Assembly: GCF_017573545.1 (NCBI RefSeq)
Contig: NZ_JAGEOK010000012.1
Span: 1 to 64,000 of the forward strand
DNA: 64,000 bases
Direction: 5' to 3'
From: Actinomadura nitritigenes
GTDB lineage: Bacteria; Actinomycetota; Actinomycetes; Streptosporangiales; Streptosporangiaceae
The notes beneath the pieces were generated by a model that saw only the letters and a list, made by a program, of their open reading frames with translations, was not told the DNA's origin and did not search any database. The translations under genes were made by a program, and so were the position numbers. Each line of letters begins with the position of its first letter. The first letter of the stretch is position 1. Of the stretch, positions 43,601-51,527 are shown in pieces.

Positions 43601-43924
43601 TCGCCGCTGACCCGGCCGCACCGCGTCGACCCGCGGCTCGCGGAGAAGTGGGACCTGATCGTCTTCGGCATGGAGCTGGGCACCGCCTACTCCGAGCTGA
43701 TCGATCCGATCCTGCAGCGGCAGCGGCTCACCGAGCAGTCCCTGCAGGCCGCCGGCGGCGACCCGGAGGCGATGGAGCTGGACGAGGACTTCCTGCGCGC
43801 CCTGGAGTACGCGATGCCCCCGGCGGGCGGCATGGGCATGGGCATCGACCGGCTGCTGATCACCCTCACCGGCCGCAGCATCCGCGAGACGATCCCGTTC
43901 CCGCTGGTCCGGCCCGGCTACTGA
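40637..43924 (+). CDS. lysX: Bifunctional lysylphosphatidylglycerol synthase/lysyl-tRNA synthetase
   Basis: A 1095-residue protein in three parts, matching mycobacterial LysX in order. First, seven or so membrane helices (1-235). Second, the DUF2156 lysyl-transferase domain (about 250-560, LGYFALRRDKDVMVAPNGKA, LSLDLMRRD). Third, a class II lysyl-tRNA synthetase (about 600-1095) with OB fold (RLIFVTLRDETADLQVMLT), motif 2 FRNEGVSQKHNPEFTMLE and motif 3 GMGMGIDRLLI. It charges tRNA with lysine and transfers it to phosphatidylglycerol, making the membrane less anionic and resistant to cationic peptides. ATG 40637 is preceded by a purine-rich GGGGGG run. The gene is monocistronic. Confidence 0.95.
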   Translation: MAEKGLLGEWRRLLQAAPTIFFWYTRLSGILSLLAWVSYGLILEIADIWALRWIGYLGWFPSVPIGLLWILLSMGIRRRKKAAWRILVLIFCLPAAVGVSTVLTTLFDPSEPTSIGQLVTAGVYLAVLALLVSARGQFTTLPDRANRRLAATVFTSLLVVTCGIGTFLVTLTDTNPKGGFWTHPLYAILQTVLGPRVTGKPIDVSVPFWVDAILWVLGTGLMIATFWALFKPGRRDPVLSPPEELAARRLLAEYGEQDSLGYFALRRDKDVMVAPNGKAAIAYRVEGSVSLASGDPLGDPESWDQAIEAWLEECREHAWIPGAVSVGERGAHVYRRHGFDALELGDEAIVDLTEFNLDGREMRQVRQAVRRVERAGYTIRIRRHAQIPAWEMAKLIRSADAWRGEETERGFSMALGRLGDPTDGRCVMVEAFDANGELRGLLSFVPWGRSGLSLDLMRRDRAAENGLNEYMVAKLAEKAAAVGAQQLSLNFAMLRSAFERGSQIGAGPVSRLYYRFLSFASKFWQLESLYLSNAKYLPHWRPRYICYTQGRHIIRLGLAYARAEGFLPNLNRPKLDRAAAMVPSPDLVEEIKRIEEAADAARAPHRRLSEQERVRHAKLDQIRAAGMEPYPLGFDRTDFATGIRERFAGLAPDTRTGERVAVAGRVVLAREHGRLIFVTLRDETADLQVMLTQDALGEEPLGRWKSLVDLGDQVGVRGEVVTSRHGELSVLASCWQLTAKCLRPLPNKRTGLSDPEARVRQRYVDFIVNDEARRMLRMRGDAIAAVRDRLRAGGFLEVETPMLQPVHGGATARPFTTRINAYNMQLYLRIAPELYLKRLLVGGVGRVFELNRNFRNEGVSQKHNPEFTMLEAYEPYGDYDTMAELTRSLVVDAANAALGTTVVVRDGVEYDLAEPWHEITVYESLSKALGEEVTPDTPVSAVQAHAERVGLNFDPAWGQGKIVQELFEELVEEHLTAPTFVRDYPAETSPLTRPHRVDPRLAEKWDLIVFGMELGTAYSELIDPILQRQRLTEQSLQAAGGDPEAMELDEDFLRALEYAMPPAGGMGMGIDRLLITLTGRSIRETIPFPLVRPGY

Positions 43925-43945
43925 GCCACCGGGAGCACGCGGGCT

Positions 43946-44542
43946 TCAGAGGGAGCGAGGGGCGGGCCGCAGGCCCTGGCCGGCGAGCCAGTGGCGGGCC
44001 CGCCCCCTGCGCTCCTCCTCCGTCCCTCCCGCCGGCGCGCCGGGCGGGATCGGGAGGTGACGGCCATCGTCGCTTCCAGGCTCGCCGCCTCCCGTCCCGT
44101 CACCGCAGGGCTCGTCGCGGCAGGGCTCGTCGCGGCGGGGCTCGTCGCGGCAGGGCTCGTCGGGCGCGAGGACGTCGCCGCGCTCCAGGTCGAGCAGCCA
44201 GAGGCCCTCCGCCGGGCCGGCCTCCAGCGCCTCCGCGACCGCGCCGAGGTCGACGGGGAGAGCCTCCAGGCCGGACGGCCTCCCGTCGAGGGCGGCGGCG
44301 AGTTCGGCCGCCAGCTCGGCGTCACCGGGCAGGCCGCGGGCGCGCAGCTCCGCCCGGCACTCGCGGGCCGCCGCCTCCGCCCCGCCGAGGGCCCCGGCGA
44401 CCGCCGCGGCCAGCACGTCCCCCGCGTACTGCAGCACCGGGCCGAGCGGGCGCCCGGCCAGCGCCGCCAGCCCCGCGCGGGCGTCGCCGCGCGCCACGGC
44501 CGCCCGGAGCCCCGCCAGCGCGTCCTCGTCCCACCCCGTCAC
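43946..44542 (-). CDS. UPF0158-like protein with tandem-repeat tail
   Basis: A 198-residue protein. The centre (DLGAVAEALEAGPAEGLWLL then DLERGDVL) follows the UPF0158 pattern of a helix followed by a Trp/Leu-Asp-leader strand. The N-terminal 100 residues are alanine-rich helices. A DEPCRDEPRRDEP-type repeat follows the core. The GTG at 44542 is five bases after AAAGG, so the longer frame is dropped. It is convergent with lysX, only 21 bases apart. Function is unknown. Confidence 0.65.
   Translation of the reverse strand: MTGWDEDALAGLRAAVARGDARAGLAALAGRPLGPVLQYAGDVLAAAVAGALGGAEAAARECRAELRARGLPGDAELAAELAAALDGRPSGLEALPVDLGAVAEALEAGPAEGLWLLDLERGDVLAPDEPCRDEPRRDEPCRDEPCGDGTGGGEPGSDDGRHLPIPPGAPAGGTEEERRGRARHWLAGQGLRPAPRSL
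44106..44165 (-). repeat. Four tandem 15-bp repeats inside the UPF0158-like gene
   Basis: The unit CAGGGCTCGTCGCGG is repeated at 44106, 44121, 44136 and 44151 with one or two changes per copy. It encodes a DEPCR-type pentapeptide on the minus strand. Copy number may vary between strains without breaking the frame. Confidence 0.85.
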
Positions 44543-44600
44543 AGGGACCTTTGTACAGACAACCCGTGACCGAATACGGCGAGTGGCGGGAAATCCCACT

Positions 44601-45164
44601 TCAGCGCCGTGCGGCGAGCCCGTCCATCACCAGCTGCAGCAGGTGCCCGCGGCGCTCGGCGAGGGACGGCGCCGTGTCGGCGATCGACGCGACCGCGCCG
44701 AGCAGCGCGAAGAGGTCGGTCCCGTCCACGTCCGGGCGGACGTCTCCGGACTCCTGCGCCCGCGCGAGCAGGTCGGCGCCCGCCGCCCGCATCCGCGCGC
44801 ACGACGCGTGCAGCGACGTGGTGTCGTCCTCCAGCGTCGCGACCAGCGACGCGGCGAGCCCCCGGTAGACGGTGACCCCCGAGGCGAACTCCCCCAGCCA
44901 CGCGGTGAGCGCCTCGCCGGGCGGGTTCGCGTCCCGCAGCGCCTCGGCGCGGTCGGCGAGCCGGTCGAACCGGCCGCCGAGCAGCGCCTCCAGCAGCTCC
45001 TCGCGCGTCGCGAAGTGCCGGTAGAGGGTGCCCATCCCGACCCCGGCGCGGCGCGCGATGTCGCGCAGCGACGCCTGGGTCCCCTGCTCCGCCACGACCG
45101 CGGTCGCCACGTCCAGGATGCGCTCCCGATTCCGCTGGGCGTCGGCCCGCAGCGCACGCGTCAT
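44601..45164 (-). CDS. TetR/AcrR family regulator of the adjacent oxidoreductase
   Basis: A 187-residue repressor with a standard HTH (RERILDVATAVVAEQGTQAS, DIARRAGVGMGTLYRHF). It is divergent from the quinone-oxidoreductase gene with two identical palindromes between them. The start is ATG 45164; an alternative ATG at 45173 would add three residues. Its C-terminal domain (ADLLARAQESGDVRPDVDGT) is of the common AcrR-like C-terminal type in actinomycetes. It should repress its neighbour, and perhaps itself. Confidence 0.92.
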   Translation of the reverse strand: MTRALRADAQRNRERILDVATAVVAEQGTQASLRDIARRAGVGMGTLYRHFATREELLEALLGGRFDRLADRAEALRDANPPGEALTAWLGEFASGVTVYRGLAASLVATLEDDTTSLHASCARMRAAGADLLARAQESGDVRPDVDGTDLFALLGAVASIADTAPSLAERRGHLLQLVMDGLAARR

Positions 45165-45182
45165 GTCCCGCATCCTAGGGCG

Positions 45183-45229
45183 TTGACAATCGGAGCACTG
45201 CTCCGGTTACTATTCCGGAGCACTGCTCC
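45183..45229 (+). promoter_or_regulatory. Promoter with two identical palindromic operators
   Basis: TTGACA (45183-45188) and TACTAT (45208-45213) form a -35/-10 pair with a 19-base spacer. The palindrome GGAGCACTGCTCC lies between them (45192-45204) and again just past the -10 (45217-45229). The centres are 25 bases apart. Binding at either would block polymerase, the expected architecture for TetR repression of the gene at 45252. Confidence 0.85.
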
Positions 45230-45251
45230 ACTTAACTCCTGGAGGTATCCC

Positions 45252-46223
45252 GTGAAAGCGATCCGCGCGCACGGCCCCGGCGACCCCGGCGTCCTCGTCC
45301 TGGAGGACGTCCCCGTCCCCGAGCCCGGCCCCGGCGACGTCCTGATCCGCGTCCGCGCCGCCTGCCTCAACCCGCCCGACTGGTACGCCCGCCGCGACTT
45401 CGAGATGTTCCCCGACCACCTCTTCCCCGCCGGGGGCCGCCCGCGCGTCCGCTTCCCCTGGACGCCGGGCTCCGACGCCTCCGGGGTCGTCGCCGCCGTC
45501 GGGCCCGGCGTCACCGGGTTCGCCGTCGGGGACGCCGTCTTCGGCCTGATCCGCTTTCCCAGCCTGGACGACGGCGGCCGCGCCTACGCCGAGTACACGA
45601 CCGCGCCCGCCGCGCACCTCGCCCGCAAGCCCGACGCCGTCGACCACATGCAGGCCGCCGCCGTCCCCATGGCCGGGCTGACCGCCTACCAGTTCCTCTT
45701 CGACCACGTCCGGCTGCCCGCCGGATGGACCGTCCTCGTCAACGGCGCCGCCGGCGGCGTCGGCCACTTCGCCGTCCAGCTCGCCAAGACCCGCGGCGCC
45801 CGCGTCATCGCGGTCGCCTCGTCCCGCCACGAGGAGTTCCTCCGCGGCCTCGGCGCCGACGAGTACGTCGACTACACCGCGACCGCCGCCGAGGACGCCG
45901 TCCGCGACGCCGACCTCGTCGTCGACACCGTCGGCGGCCCCGGCGCCCACCGCTTCCTCAGGACCGTCAAGGACGGCGGGACGATCAGCCCCGTGTTCCA
46001 CGGCGACTACGACCGCGAGGAGGCCGCCCGCCGTGGCATCGCGTTCCGCGGCGGGCAGGTCCACTCCGACGGCGCGCAGATGGCCGAGCTCGCCGCCCTC
46101 CTCGCCGACGGGTCCCTCCGCGCGGGCGTCGACTCCGTCTACGACCTGGCCGACGCCGCGAAGGCGCACGAGCGCGCCGAACGCGGCCACATCCAGGGCA
46201 AGATCGTCCTGTCGGTGCCCTGA
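45252..46223 (+). CDS. NADPH:quinone oxidoreductase-like MDR protein
   Basis: A 323-residue zinc-independent medium-chain dehydrogenase/reductase. GroES-like N-domain (ACLNPPDWYARRD, WTPGSDASGVVAAVG), then a Rossmann domain with NGAAGGVGHFAVQLA and the DAAKAHERAERGHIQGKIVL C-terminus. The structural-zinc cysteines are absent, as expected for quinone or enone reductases. The start is GTG with TGGAGG upstream. Tight TetR control suggests detoxification of an electrophile or quinone. Confidence 0.9.
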   Translation: MKAIRAHGPGDPGVLVLEDVPVPEPGPGDVLIRVRAACLNPPDWYARRDFEMFPDHLFPAGGRPRVRFPWTPGSDASGVVAAVGPGVTGFAVGDAVFGLIRFPSLDDGGRAYAEYTTAPAAHLARKPDAVDHMQAAAVPMAGLTAYQFLFDHVRLPAGWTVLVNGAAGGVGHFAVQLAKTRGARVIAVASSRHEEFLRGLGADEYVDYTATAAEDAVRDADLVVDTVGGPGAHRFLRTVKDGGTISPVFHGDYDREEAARRGIAFRGGQVHSDGAQMAELAALLADGSLRAGVDSVYDLADAAKAHERAERGHIQGKIVLSVP

Positions 46224-46244
46224 CCGGCCGGTTACGCTCGCCCG

Positions 46245-46568
46245 ATGGAGATCATCACGGGCGCCGGCGCGTGGAGCCCGCCCGCCGCGGGCGACTGGAC
46301 CGAGCACCTGCGCACGCCGGACCTGTCCGTCGGGACGTACTGCATCCCCGCCGGCGGCGTCGACGGCCAGAGCCCCCACACCGAGGACGAGATCTACGTG
46401 GTGACCGCGGGCCGCGCGAAGATCGTGACCCCGGACGCCACGGCGGACGTGGGGCCGGGCACGGTCGTCTTCGTCCCGGCGGGAGAGCCGCACCGGTTCA
46501 CCGACGTCACCGAGGACCTGGCGCTCCTCGTGGTGTTCGGCCCCGCCTACGGCTCCCGCGCCCGCTGA
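46245..46568 (+). CDS. Small cupin-domain protein
   Basis: A 107-residue single-domain cupin. Metal-ligand candidates are H45, E47 and E49 in PHTEDEIYVVTAG, with H83 in AGEPHRF. It lies 21 bases downstream of the oxidoreductase on the same strand and is probably cotranscribed under the same TetR operators. It may bind or isomerise the same class of small molecule. Confidence 0.85.
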   Translation: MEIITGAGAWSPPAAGDWTEHLRTPDLSVGTYCIPAGGVDGQSPHTEDEIYVVTAGRAKIVTPDATADVGPGTVVFVPAGEPHRFTDVTEDLALLVVFGPAYGSRAR

Positions 46569-46584
46569 CCCGGCGGCGGGGGCC

Positions 46585-49500
46585 CTACCCGGCCGACTGC
46601 TCGCGGTAGACCTCCACGGCGTACCGCAGGCGCGCGCCGACGAGCAGCGCCTCGTCCTCCGGGCACGCCAGCAGGCGGCTCACCAGGTCGACGAGCTGGT
46701 CGTCGGTGAGGTCGGGCTCGTGCTCGGCGACGCGCGCGACGATCTCGATCAGCTCGGGCCGCCGGTACGTCGCGATCGACCGCCCGCGCCGCACCCGGGG
46801 CGACTCCCCCTGCGGCCTCCGGGCGGCCGCTCGCTCCGGTGAGGGCTCGGGGGCGCTCGGCTGGGGGCGTCCCGGGGCGGCGCCGGCTGGAGTGGGGCGC
46901 TCCGGCGCCGGGTCAGGGCGTCCTGCGGGCGCGCTCTCCTGCGGTGACCGGCCCGTGGCGTCCCTCCTGAGCGAACCGCCCGGGTCCGCCTCCGGGACGT
47001 CGGGGCGTCGCGCGGGCGCAGGCGGCGCGGCCTGTCCAGGCGGCGGGTGCCCGTCGGGACGGCGCTCCGGCGGCCAGCGCGGAGGGGCGCCCGGGCCCGG
47101 GTCCGTCACGCCCTCCTGGCGGGCGTCAGGACGCCGCGCAGGGGCGGGAGGCCCCGCCTGACCGGGCGGGTGCCCGCCGGCCGCGCGCTGCGGCGGTATC
47201 CGTTGCGGAGCGCCGGGCGGGCGCGGTGGCGCCGCCCCCTCGTCCCGGGCGTCGGGCCGGGGAGCGGGCGGGTCGTCCTGGGGGCGGGCGTGGCGGCCGC
47301 TGGGAGGGGGGCCGTCGGGGACGCGGTCGGCGTCGGCCTCGGAGCGGGCGTGCCGGGGACGGCCCTGCTCCGCCTCGGCAGGGGGCGCGAGGAGGCCGAA
47401 CAGCGACGCGGTCGGGGTGACGGCGTCGTGGAGGGAGGCGGGCAGAGGCGTCGCGGGCGGCGGGCCCTCGGGGGCCGGGAGGCCGGGCCCCGCGGGGCCG
47501 ACGAGGATGGTGCGGGGCGCGAACCAGAGGAGGAAGAGCGCCTCGGCCCCCGCGTCCTGCTCGCCGTCCACGATGACGGCGTCGAAGGCGTCCGGACTGG
47601 GCGGGAGGGTGTCGGGGATGCGCCACAGCGGGACGATCCACGCGGGGACGGTCTCGAGCGGCGAGGCGGGCGCCGGGGGCAGGGCCGCGCGGACGGCGGC
47701 CCAGGCGCGGGCGGAGGCGAGCGCGGCGCTGGAGGCGCGAAGGCGTTCCTCGGCGGCGTTCAGGGACGCGCGGAGGCGCTGCTCGGTCGGTGAGAGCGCG
47801 GTCTCGGCGAGGCGGCCGGAGGCGCGCGCCCACGCCCACGCCTCGTCCCAGTGGCGGGTGCGGGTGTGCCACGCCTCGTCGCCGTCGGTGGCGAGGAGGA
47901 AGTTGGCGAGGTCGGCGTGGACGGTGCGGACGCGGTCGAGGAGCTCCTCGCAGCGCAGCTGGAGGGCGCGCTCGTGGCGGGCCTCGGCGAGGGCGCGCAG
48001 GCAGCGGCCGTAGGCGTCGGCGTCGCGGGCGTCGATGGCGGCGCGGGCGGCGGTGAGCTCGGGGGGCGCGCCGGGCCCGGCGGGGCCGATGGAATCGCGG
48101 AGGGCGTCGAGGTCGGCCGCGGCGCGGTTGACGCCGAGCCCCTCCAGAGCGCTCTCCAGGGCGGCGACGTAGCCGTACCACTGCAGCGGATGGCTGAGCG
48201 GGACGGCGAGGCCGGCGCGGTCGAGGAGGCCCCGGGTCTCGTCGACGTACGGGACGGCCTGGTGGACGCGTTCGAGCCGGGCGTGGGCGCGCACGAACCG
48301 GGCGACCCGGTCGGCGGGCGGCAGGTCGGCGGGGAAGGAGATCCCGGCGGCCTCCCAGACGTACTGGAGCTCCTGGCAGGTCATCCGGATCATGAGGTCG
48401 GTGAAGACCAGCTCCAGGGCCTCGGCGGTCGCGGGCGGCTCGCCGTCGACGGTGATGCCGGCGAGGAGCGCGTCGGCCTGCTTCTGCGCGGCGGACCGCA
48501 GCGGCCCGCGTTTGAGGCTGCCGCCCTCGGCGAGGTGGTTGCGCAGGTCCTGGGCGGCGGACGCGAGGCGGCGCAGGTGGAGCTCGCCGGGCGGGAGGCC
48601 GACGCGGTGGCCGCCCATGCGGTCGAGGGCGCGCTCGGCCCATCCGGCGCGGGCCGCCATCTCGGCGACCCGGGCCCACACGAGCGGGCGGCGGCGGGCG
48701 AGGGCGTCGGCGAACGCGCGGACGGCGAGGTCGGCGGGGTTCCAGCCGCCGGGGTGGCCGTCGAGGCCGAGGTCGCGGAGGGCGGCGCCGACGTTGGACG
48801 CGGCGCCGTCGAGGCGGGCGAGGAGGGTGACGTCGTGGGCGCGCAGCCGCCGCGACAGGTCGGTCTCGGACCGCTGGACGCGGGCGGCGGCGACCGCCTC
48901 CGCCTCGACGAGGGTGCGGACGTAGGGCGCGCTGGGAAGGGTGCCGGGGTCGACGTCGCGCTGGGCGGTGCGGGCCTTGCGCTCGGGGGTCTCGTCGGCG
49001 AGGAGCACGACGAGCTCGGCGGCCTCGGCGGCGGAGATCGGCGGCGTCGGCGGCAGGTCGGGGGCGACGGGCATCCACGACAGGCCGGGCGCCTCGGCGC
49101 GGAGCCGCTCGGCGAGCTCGCCGCGCGCGCCCCGGTAACCGGACCCGAGGTCGGCGACGGAGCCGCTGCGCAGGTGCTCGGTCAGTTCGGCGACGTCCTG
49201 CTCGGCCTGCGCCTGCCTCTCGGCGAGGTCGGTGATGTCGGGGACGGGTGCGGCGGCGCGGGCGCGAAGGGCGTCGGCGGCCTCCGCCGCGGTGGCGGGG
49301 TCGGCGACGGTGAGGCCGGCGAGGTCGGCCGGGAGGGCGGCGCGCAGCGCGGCGGACGCGGACGCGCCGGACGTGGCGACGAGGACCCGGTGGCCGCGCA
49401 CCAGCAGCCCGGTGAGCAGGTCGGGCACGGTCTGCGGGGTGCGTTCGGGCACGTGCATGACCTGGGGGCGGCGGGCGGGGTCGACGAACCGGGCGAGCCC

Positions 49501-50346
49501 GTCGGGGACGCCGCCGGACAGCAGGCCGATCAGCCGGGTGCAGTAGTCGGCGGCGGCCTCCCGGCCGGGCGGCCGGACGACGAGGGCGGGCGCGAGGCGG
49601 AGCCGCGGGACGGGCGTGGGGCTGCCCTCGGCGGCCCAGTCCTCCCGGTAGTCGACGGTGCCGCTGATCGCGCTCCCGCACCACTTGCGCAGGACGTCGC
49701 CGACGGAGGCGGTGAGCCCGAACCCCTGCCCGGCCTGGACGGCGTCGGACACCCAGTCGGCGGGCCGGAACCCGGGCGCGCCCGCGAGCAGTTCGCGGTC
49801 GCGCAGCGTGGTGCGCCCGGCGAGCACGACGTCGATGCGCTCGGTGCGCTCGTCCAGCGCGATCCGGACGGGGGTGCCGAGCAGGTGGTCGTGAACGGGC
49901 GGCGCGCCGGGCGGGCGCCAGGCGAACAGGCCGGTGGCGAGGACGACGTCGTGGTCGGCGAGGTCGCGCAGGATGCGGTACCAGTGCCGCAGGCCGAGCC
50001 AGCCGTCGAACTCCTCCAGCACGGCGGGCGGGCTCAGCGGGATGACCGGGACGCTGAACAGCACGTCGCCGGGGCCGGCGTCGGTCTCGACGTAGACGTC
50101 GCCGGGCAGGTCGGCGAGCCAGTGGACCTGCTCGTGGTCGGCCAGGTCCCGGGACGGCCGCCGCCGGGACCGCGCGAGGTCGCGCAGGTGGCCGAGCAGG
50201 CGCGCGGCGCGCTCGGCGGCCTGTGCCGCGTCGAGCGGGGATCCGGCGTCCGCCGCGTCCCCGGCCGCCGCGTCCCGCCGGACGCCCGCCGCCTCCGGGG
50301 CGGCGTCGCCCGCCGCCCGTCCCGGACCCGGGCCCTGCTCCGGCAC
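46585..50346 (-). CDS. Large helicase-like protein with lost ATPase motifs
   Basis: A 1253-residue protein that follows the plan of large actinomycete SF1-type DNA/RNA helicases (DUF3320-containing), but with degraded motifs. The block that should hold Walker A reads HVPERTPQTVPDLLTGLL (about 298-315), followed by the normal RGHRVLVATS strand. The Walker B region reads VIVDGEQDAGAEALFLLW (about 924-941) in place of DEASQ. Helicase domain 2 is absent: a 240-residue Pro/Arg/Ala-rich linker follows, then a 60-residue C-terminal domain (about 1190-1253, YRRPELIEIVARVAEHEP). The middle is long and helical. The GTG at 50346 is five bases after GGAG. It probably acts as a scaffold or regulator; no DNA-repair neighbour is present. 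Confidence 0.7.
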   Translation of the reverse strand: MPEQGPGPGRAAGDAAPEAAGVRRDAAAGDAADAGSPLDAAQAAERAARLLGHLRDLARSRRRPSRDLADHEQVHWLADLPGDVYVETDAGPGDVLFSVPVIPLSPPAVLEEFDGWLGLRHWYRILRDLADHDVVLATGLFAWRPPGAPPVHDHLLGTPVRIALDERTERIDVVLAGRTTLRDRELLAGAPGFRPADWVSDAVQAGQGFGLTASVGDVLRKWCGSAISGTVDYREDWAAEGSPTPVPRLRLAPALVVRPPGREAAADYCTRLIGLLSGGVPDGLARFVDPARRPQVMHVPERTPQTVPDLLTGLLVRGHRVLVATSGASASAALRAALPADLAGLTVADPATAAEAADALRARAAAPVPDITDLAERQAQAEQDVAELTEHLRSGSVADLGSGYRGARGELAERLRAEAPGLSWMPVAPDLPPTPPISAAEAAELVVLLADETPERKARTAQRDVDPGTLPSAPYVRTLVEAEAVAAARVQRSETDLSRRLRAHDVTLLARLDGAASNVGAALRDLGLDGHPGGWNPADLAVRAFADALARRRPLVWARVAEMAARAGWAERALDRMGGHRVGLPPGELHLRRLASAAQDLRNHLAEGGSLKRGPLRSAAQKQADALLAGITVDGEPPATAEALELVFTDLMIRMTCQELQYVWEAAGISFPADLPPADRVARFVRAHARLERVHQAVPYVDETRGLLDRAGLAVPLSHPLQWYGYVAALESALEGLGVNRAAADLDALRDSIGPAGPGAPPELTAARAAIDARDADAYGRCLRALAEARHERALQLRCEELLDRVRTVHADLANFLLATDGDEAWHTRTRHWDEAWAWARASGRLAETALSPTEQRLRASLNAAEERLRASSAALASARAWAAVRAALPPAPASPLETVPAWIVPLWRIPDTLPPSPDAFDAVIVDGEQDAGAEALFLLWFAPRTILVGPAGPGLPAPEGPPPATPLPASLHDAVTPTASLFGLLAPPAEAEQGRPRHARSEADADRVPDGPPPSGRHARPQDDPPAPRPDARDEGAAPPRPPGAPQRIPPQRAAGGHPPGQAGPPAPARRPDARQEGVTDPGPGAPPRWPPERRPDGHPPPGQAAPPAPARRPDVPEADPGGSLRRDATGRSPQESAPAGRPDPAPERPTPAGAAPGRPQPSAPEPSPERAAARRPQGESPRVRRGRSIATYRRPELIEIVARVAEHEPDLTDDQLVDLVSRLLACPEDEALLVGARLRYAVEVYREQSAG

Positions 50347-50481
50347 CGCGGCTCCTTCCCCGGGGCCGCGGAGCCGCCCGCTCGTGCGGTGCCGCCGCCC
50401 CTGTGATGCTGTGCACCGATCTAACACCCAAGGGCGGGCCCGGTCGAGCGATTCCGATGATCTTGATCAGTGTGCGCTGAC

Positions 50482-50685
50482 TCAGTGGGCGCGCGCGACG
50501 TACCGGTCCTCGCTCGGCATCATGACCCACAGCACCAGGTAGACGACGAACTGCGGGCCCGGCAGCAGGCAGGACAGCAGGGCGAGCAGCCGGACGGTCC
50601 ACGGCGCCATGCCGAACCGCTGTGCCAGCCCGGCGCAGACGCCGGCGATGACCCGGCCGTGACGCGGACGATAGAGGCCGTTCAT
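50482..50685 (-). CDS. PspC-domain small membrane protein
   Basis: A 67-residue PspC-family protein: GVIAGVCAGLAQRFG-type motif (RVIAGVCAGLAQRFG, 11-25), then one or two hydrophobic segments (VRLLALLSCLLPG, FVVYLVLWVMMP). PspC proteins act in envelope stress. The gene has its own upstream space of about 160 bases and lies upstream of the helicase-like gene on the same strand. Confidence 0.92.
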   Translation of the reverse strand: MNGLYRPRHGRVIAGVCAGLAQRFGMAPWTVRLLALLSCLLPGPQFVVYLVLWVMMPSEDRYVARAH

Positions 50686-50846
50686 GGTTTCTTCTCTCCC
50701 CGATCCGTCGATCCGTGAACGCGGGCCTCGCGGCCCGGGGGCCGCGTTCTCGCGGCCACACCATTCACGCTACGAACCGGGCATCCGACCCGGCATCCCC
50801 CTTTCGACCCCTTTGCCCGTCCCCCTCGAGGGGTACGGGACTTTCC

Positions 50847-51527
50847 CTAGGGGGCGTTATGCCGGGCGACGAGCGCGGGGAGGCCCTCCAGGTCGTCCAG
50901 GACGAACAGGCATTCGGCCAGCGTCTCGTCGTCCTGCTGGATGTGGCCCCACGGCCCGCGCCGGAGGAACGCCGCCCGCATCCCGAACGCCACGGCGGGC
51001 CGCATGTCGTTGTCGATGCGGTCCCCCACGTACAGGACGCGGTCCGGGAGCACGTCGGCGATCTGCGCGCAGCGCTCGAAGAACTCCGTCGCCGGCTTCT
51101 GGACGCCCCACACGTCGGAGATGCCGATGACGTCGGCGTCCAGCCCGAGCGCCTCCATCTGCTCGGCCGCCTGCACCGGCTGGTTCCCGGCGATCCCGAC
51201 GTAGAGCCCCTGGCCGCGCAGCGACGCGAGGCAGGCCCGCGCGTCCGGGTACAGGTCGCCGGGGCCGAACCCGTTGGGCACGCCCGCGGCCGCGCGCCGC
51301 TTCTGCTCGGCCTCCAGGTCGAACCCGGGCCGGAAGTACTCGAACAGGTCCTGGTGGCTCCCGCCGGCGGCGAGGATCGCGCCCAGCTTGGTGAGGAACG
51401 TGTGCCGGGGGACGCCCAGCCAGTCGGCCCAGCGGCCGTAGATCTCACCCTCGTTGATCAGCGTCTCGCCGATGTCGAAGAAGACCGCCTGGATGGACCG
51501 GGGGGACGGGGGGTTCGGGCGGGTCAC
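50847..51527 (-). CDS. HAD-superfamily hydrolase
   Basis: A 226-residue HAD hydrolase. Motif I is FFDIGETL (nucleophile D18), motif II lies in GIAGNQPVQAAEQM, the lysine of motif III is in GVQKPATEFF, and motif IV is VGDRIDNDM. It is a phosphatase or dehalogenase-like enzyme with a helical cap (about 25-90). The GTG overlaps the upstream MBL stop by 4 nt, so the two are coupled. Confidence 0.9.
   Translation of the reverse strand: MTRPNPPSPRSIQAVFFDIGETLINEGEIYGRWADWLGVPRHTFLTKLGAILAAGGSHQDLFEYFRPGFDLEAEQKRRAAAGVPNGFGPGDLYPDARACLASLRGQGLYVGIAGNQPVQAAEQMEALGLDADVIGISDVWGVQKPATEFFERCAQIADVLPDRVLYVGDRIDNDMRPAVAFGMRAAFLRRGPWGHIQQDDETLAECLFVLDDLEGLPALVARHNAP

Noticed and set aside
40652..43621. 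989-codon minus-strand open frame opposite lysX
   Set aside because: lysX has unambiguous class II synthetase motifs on the plus strand; the opposite frame is low-complexity shadow.
47851..50406. 851-codon plus-strand open frame opposite the helicase-like gene
   Set aside because: Gly/Val/Glu/Ala-biased sequence without motifs. The minus-strand frame has a ribosome site and recognisable helicase-like order.
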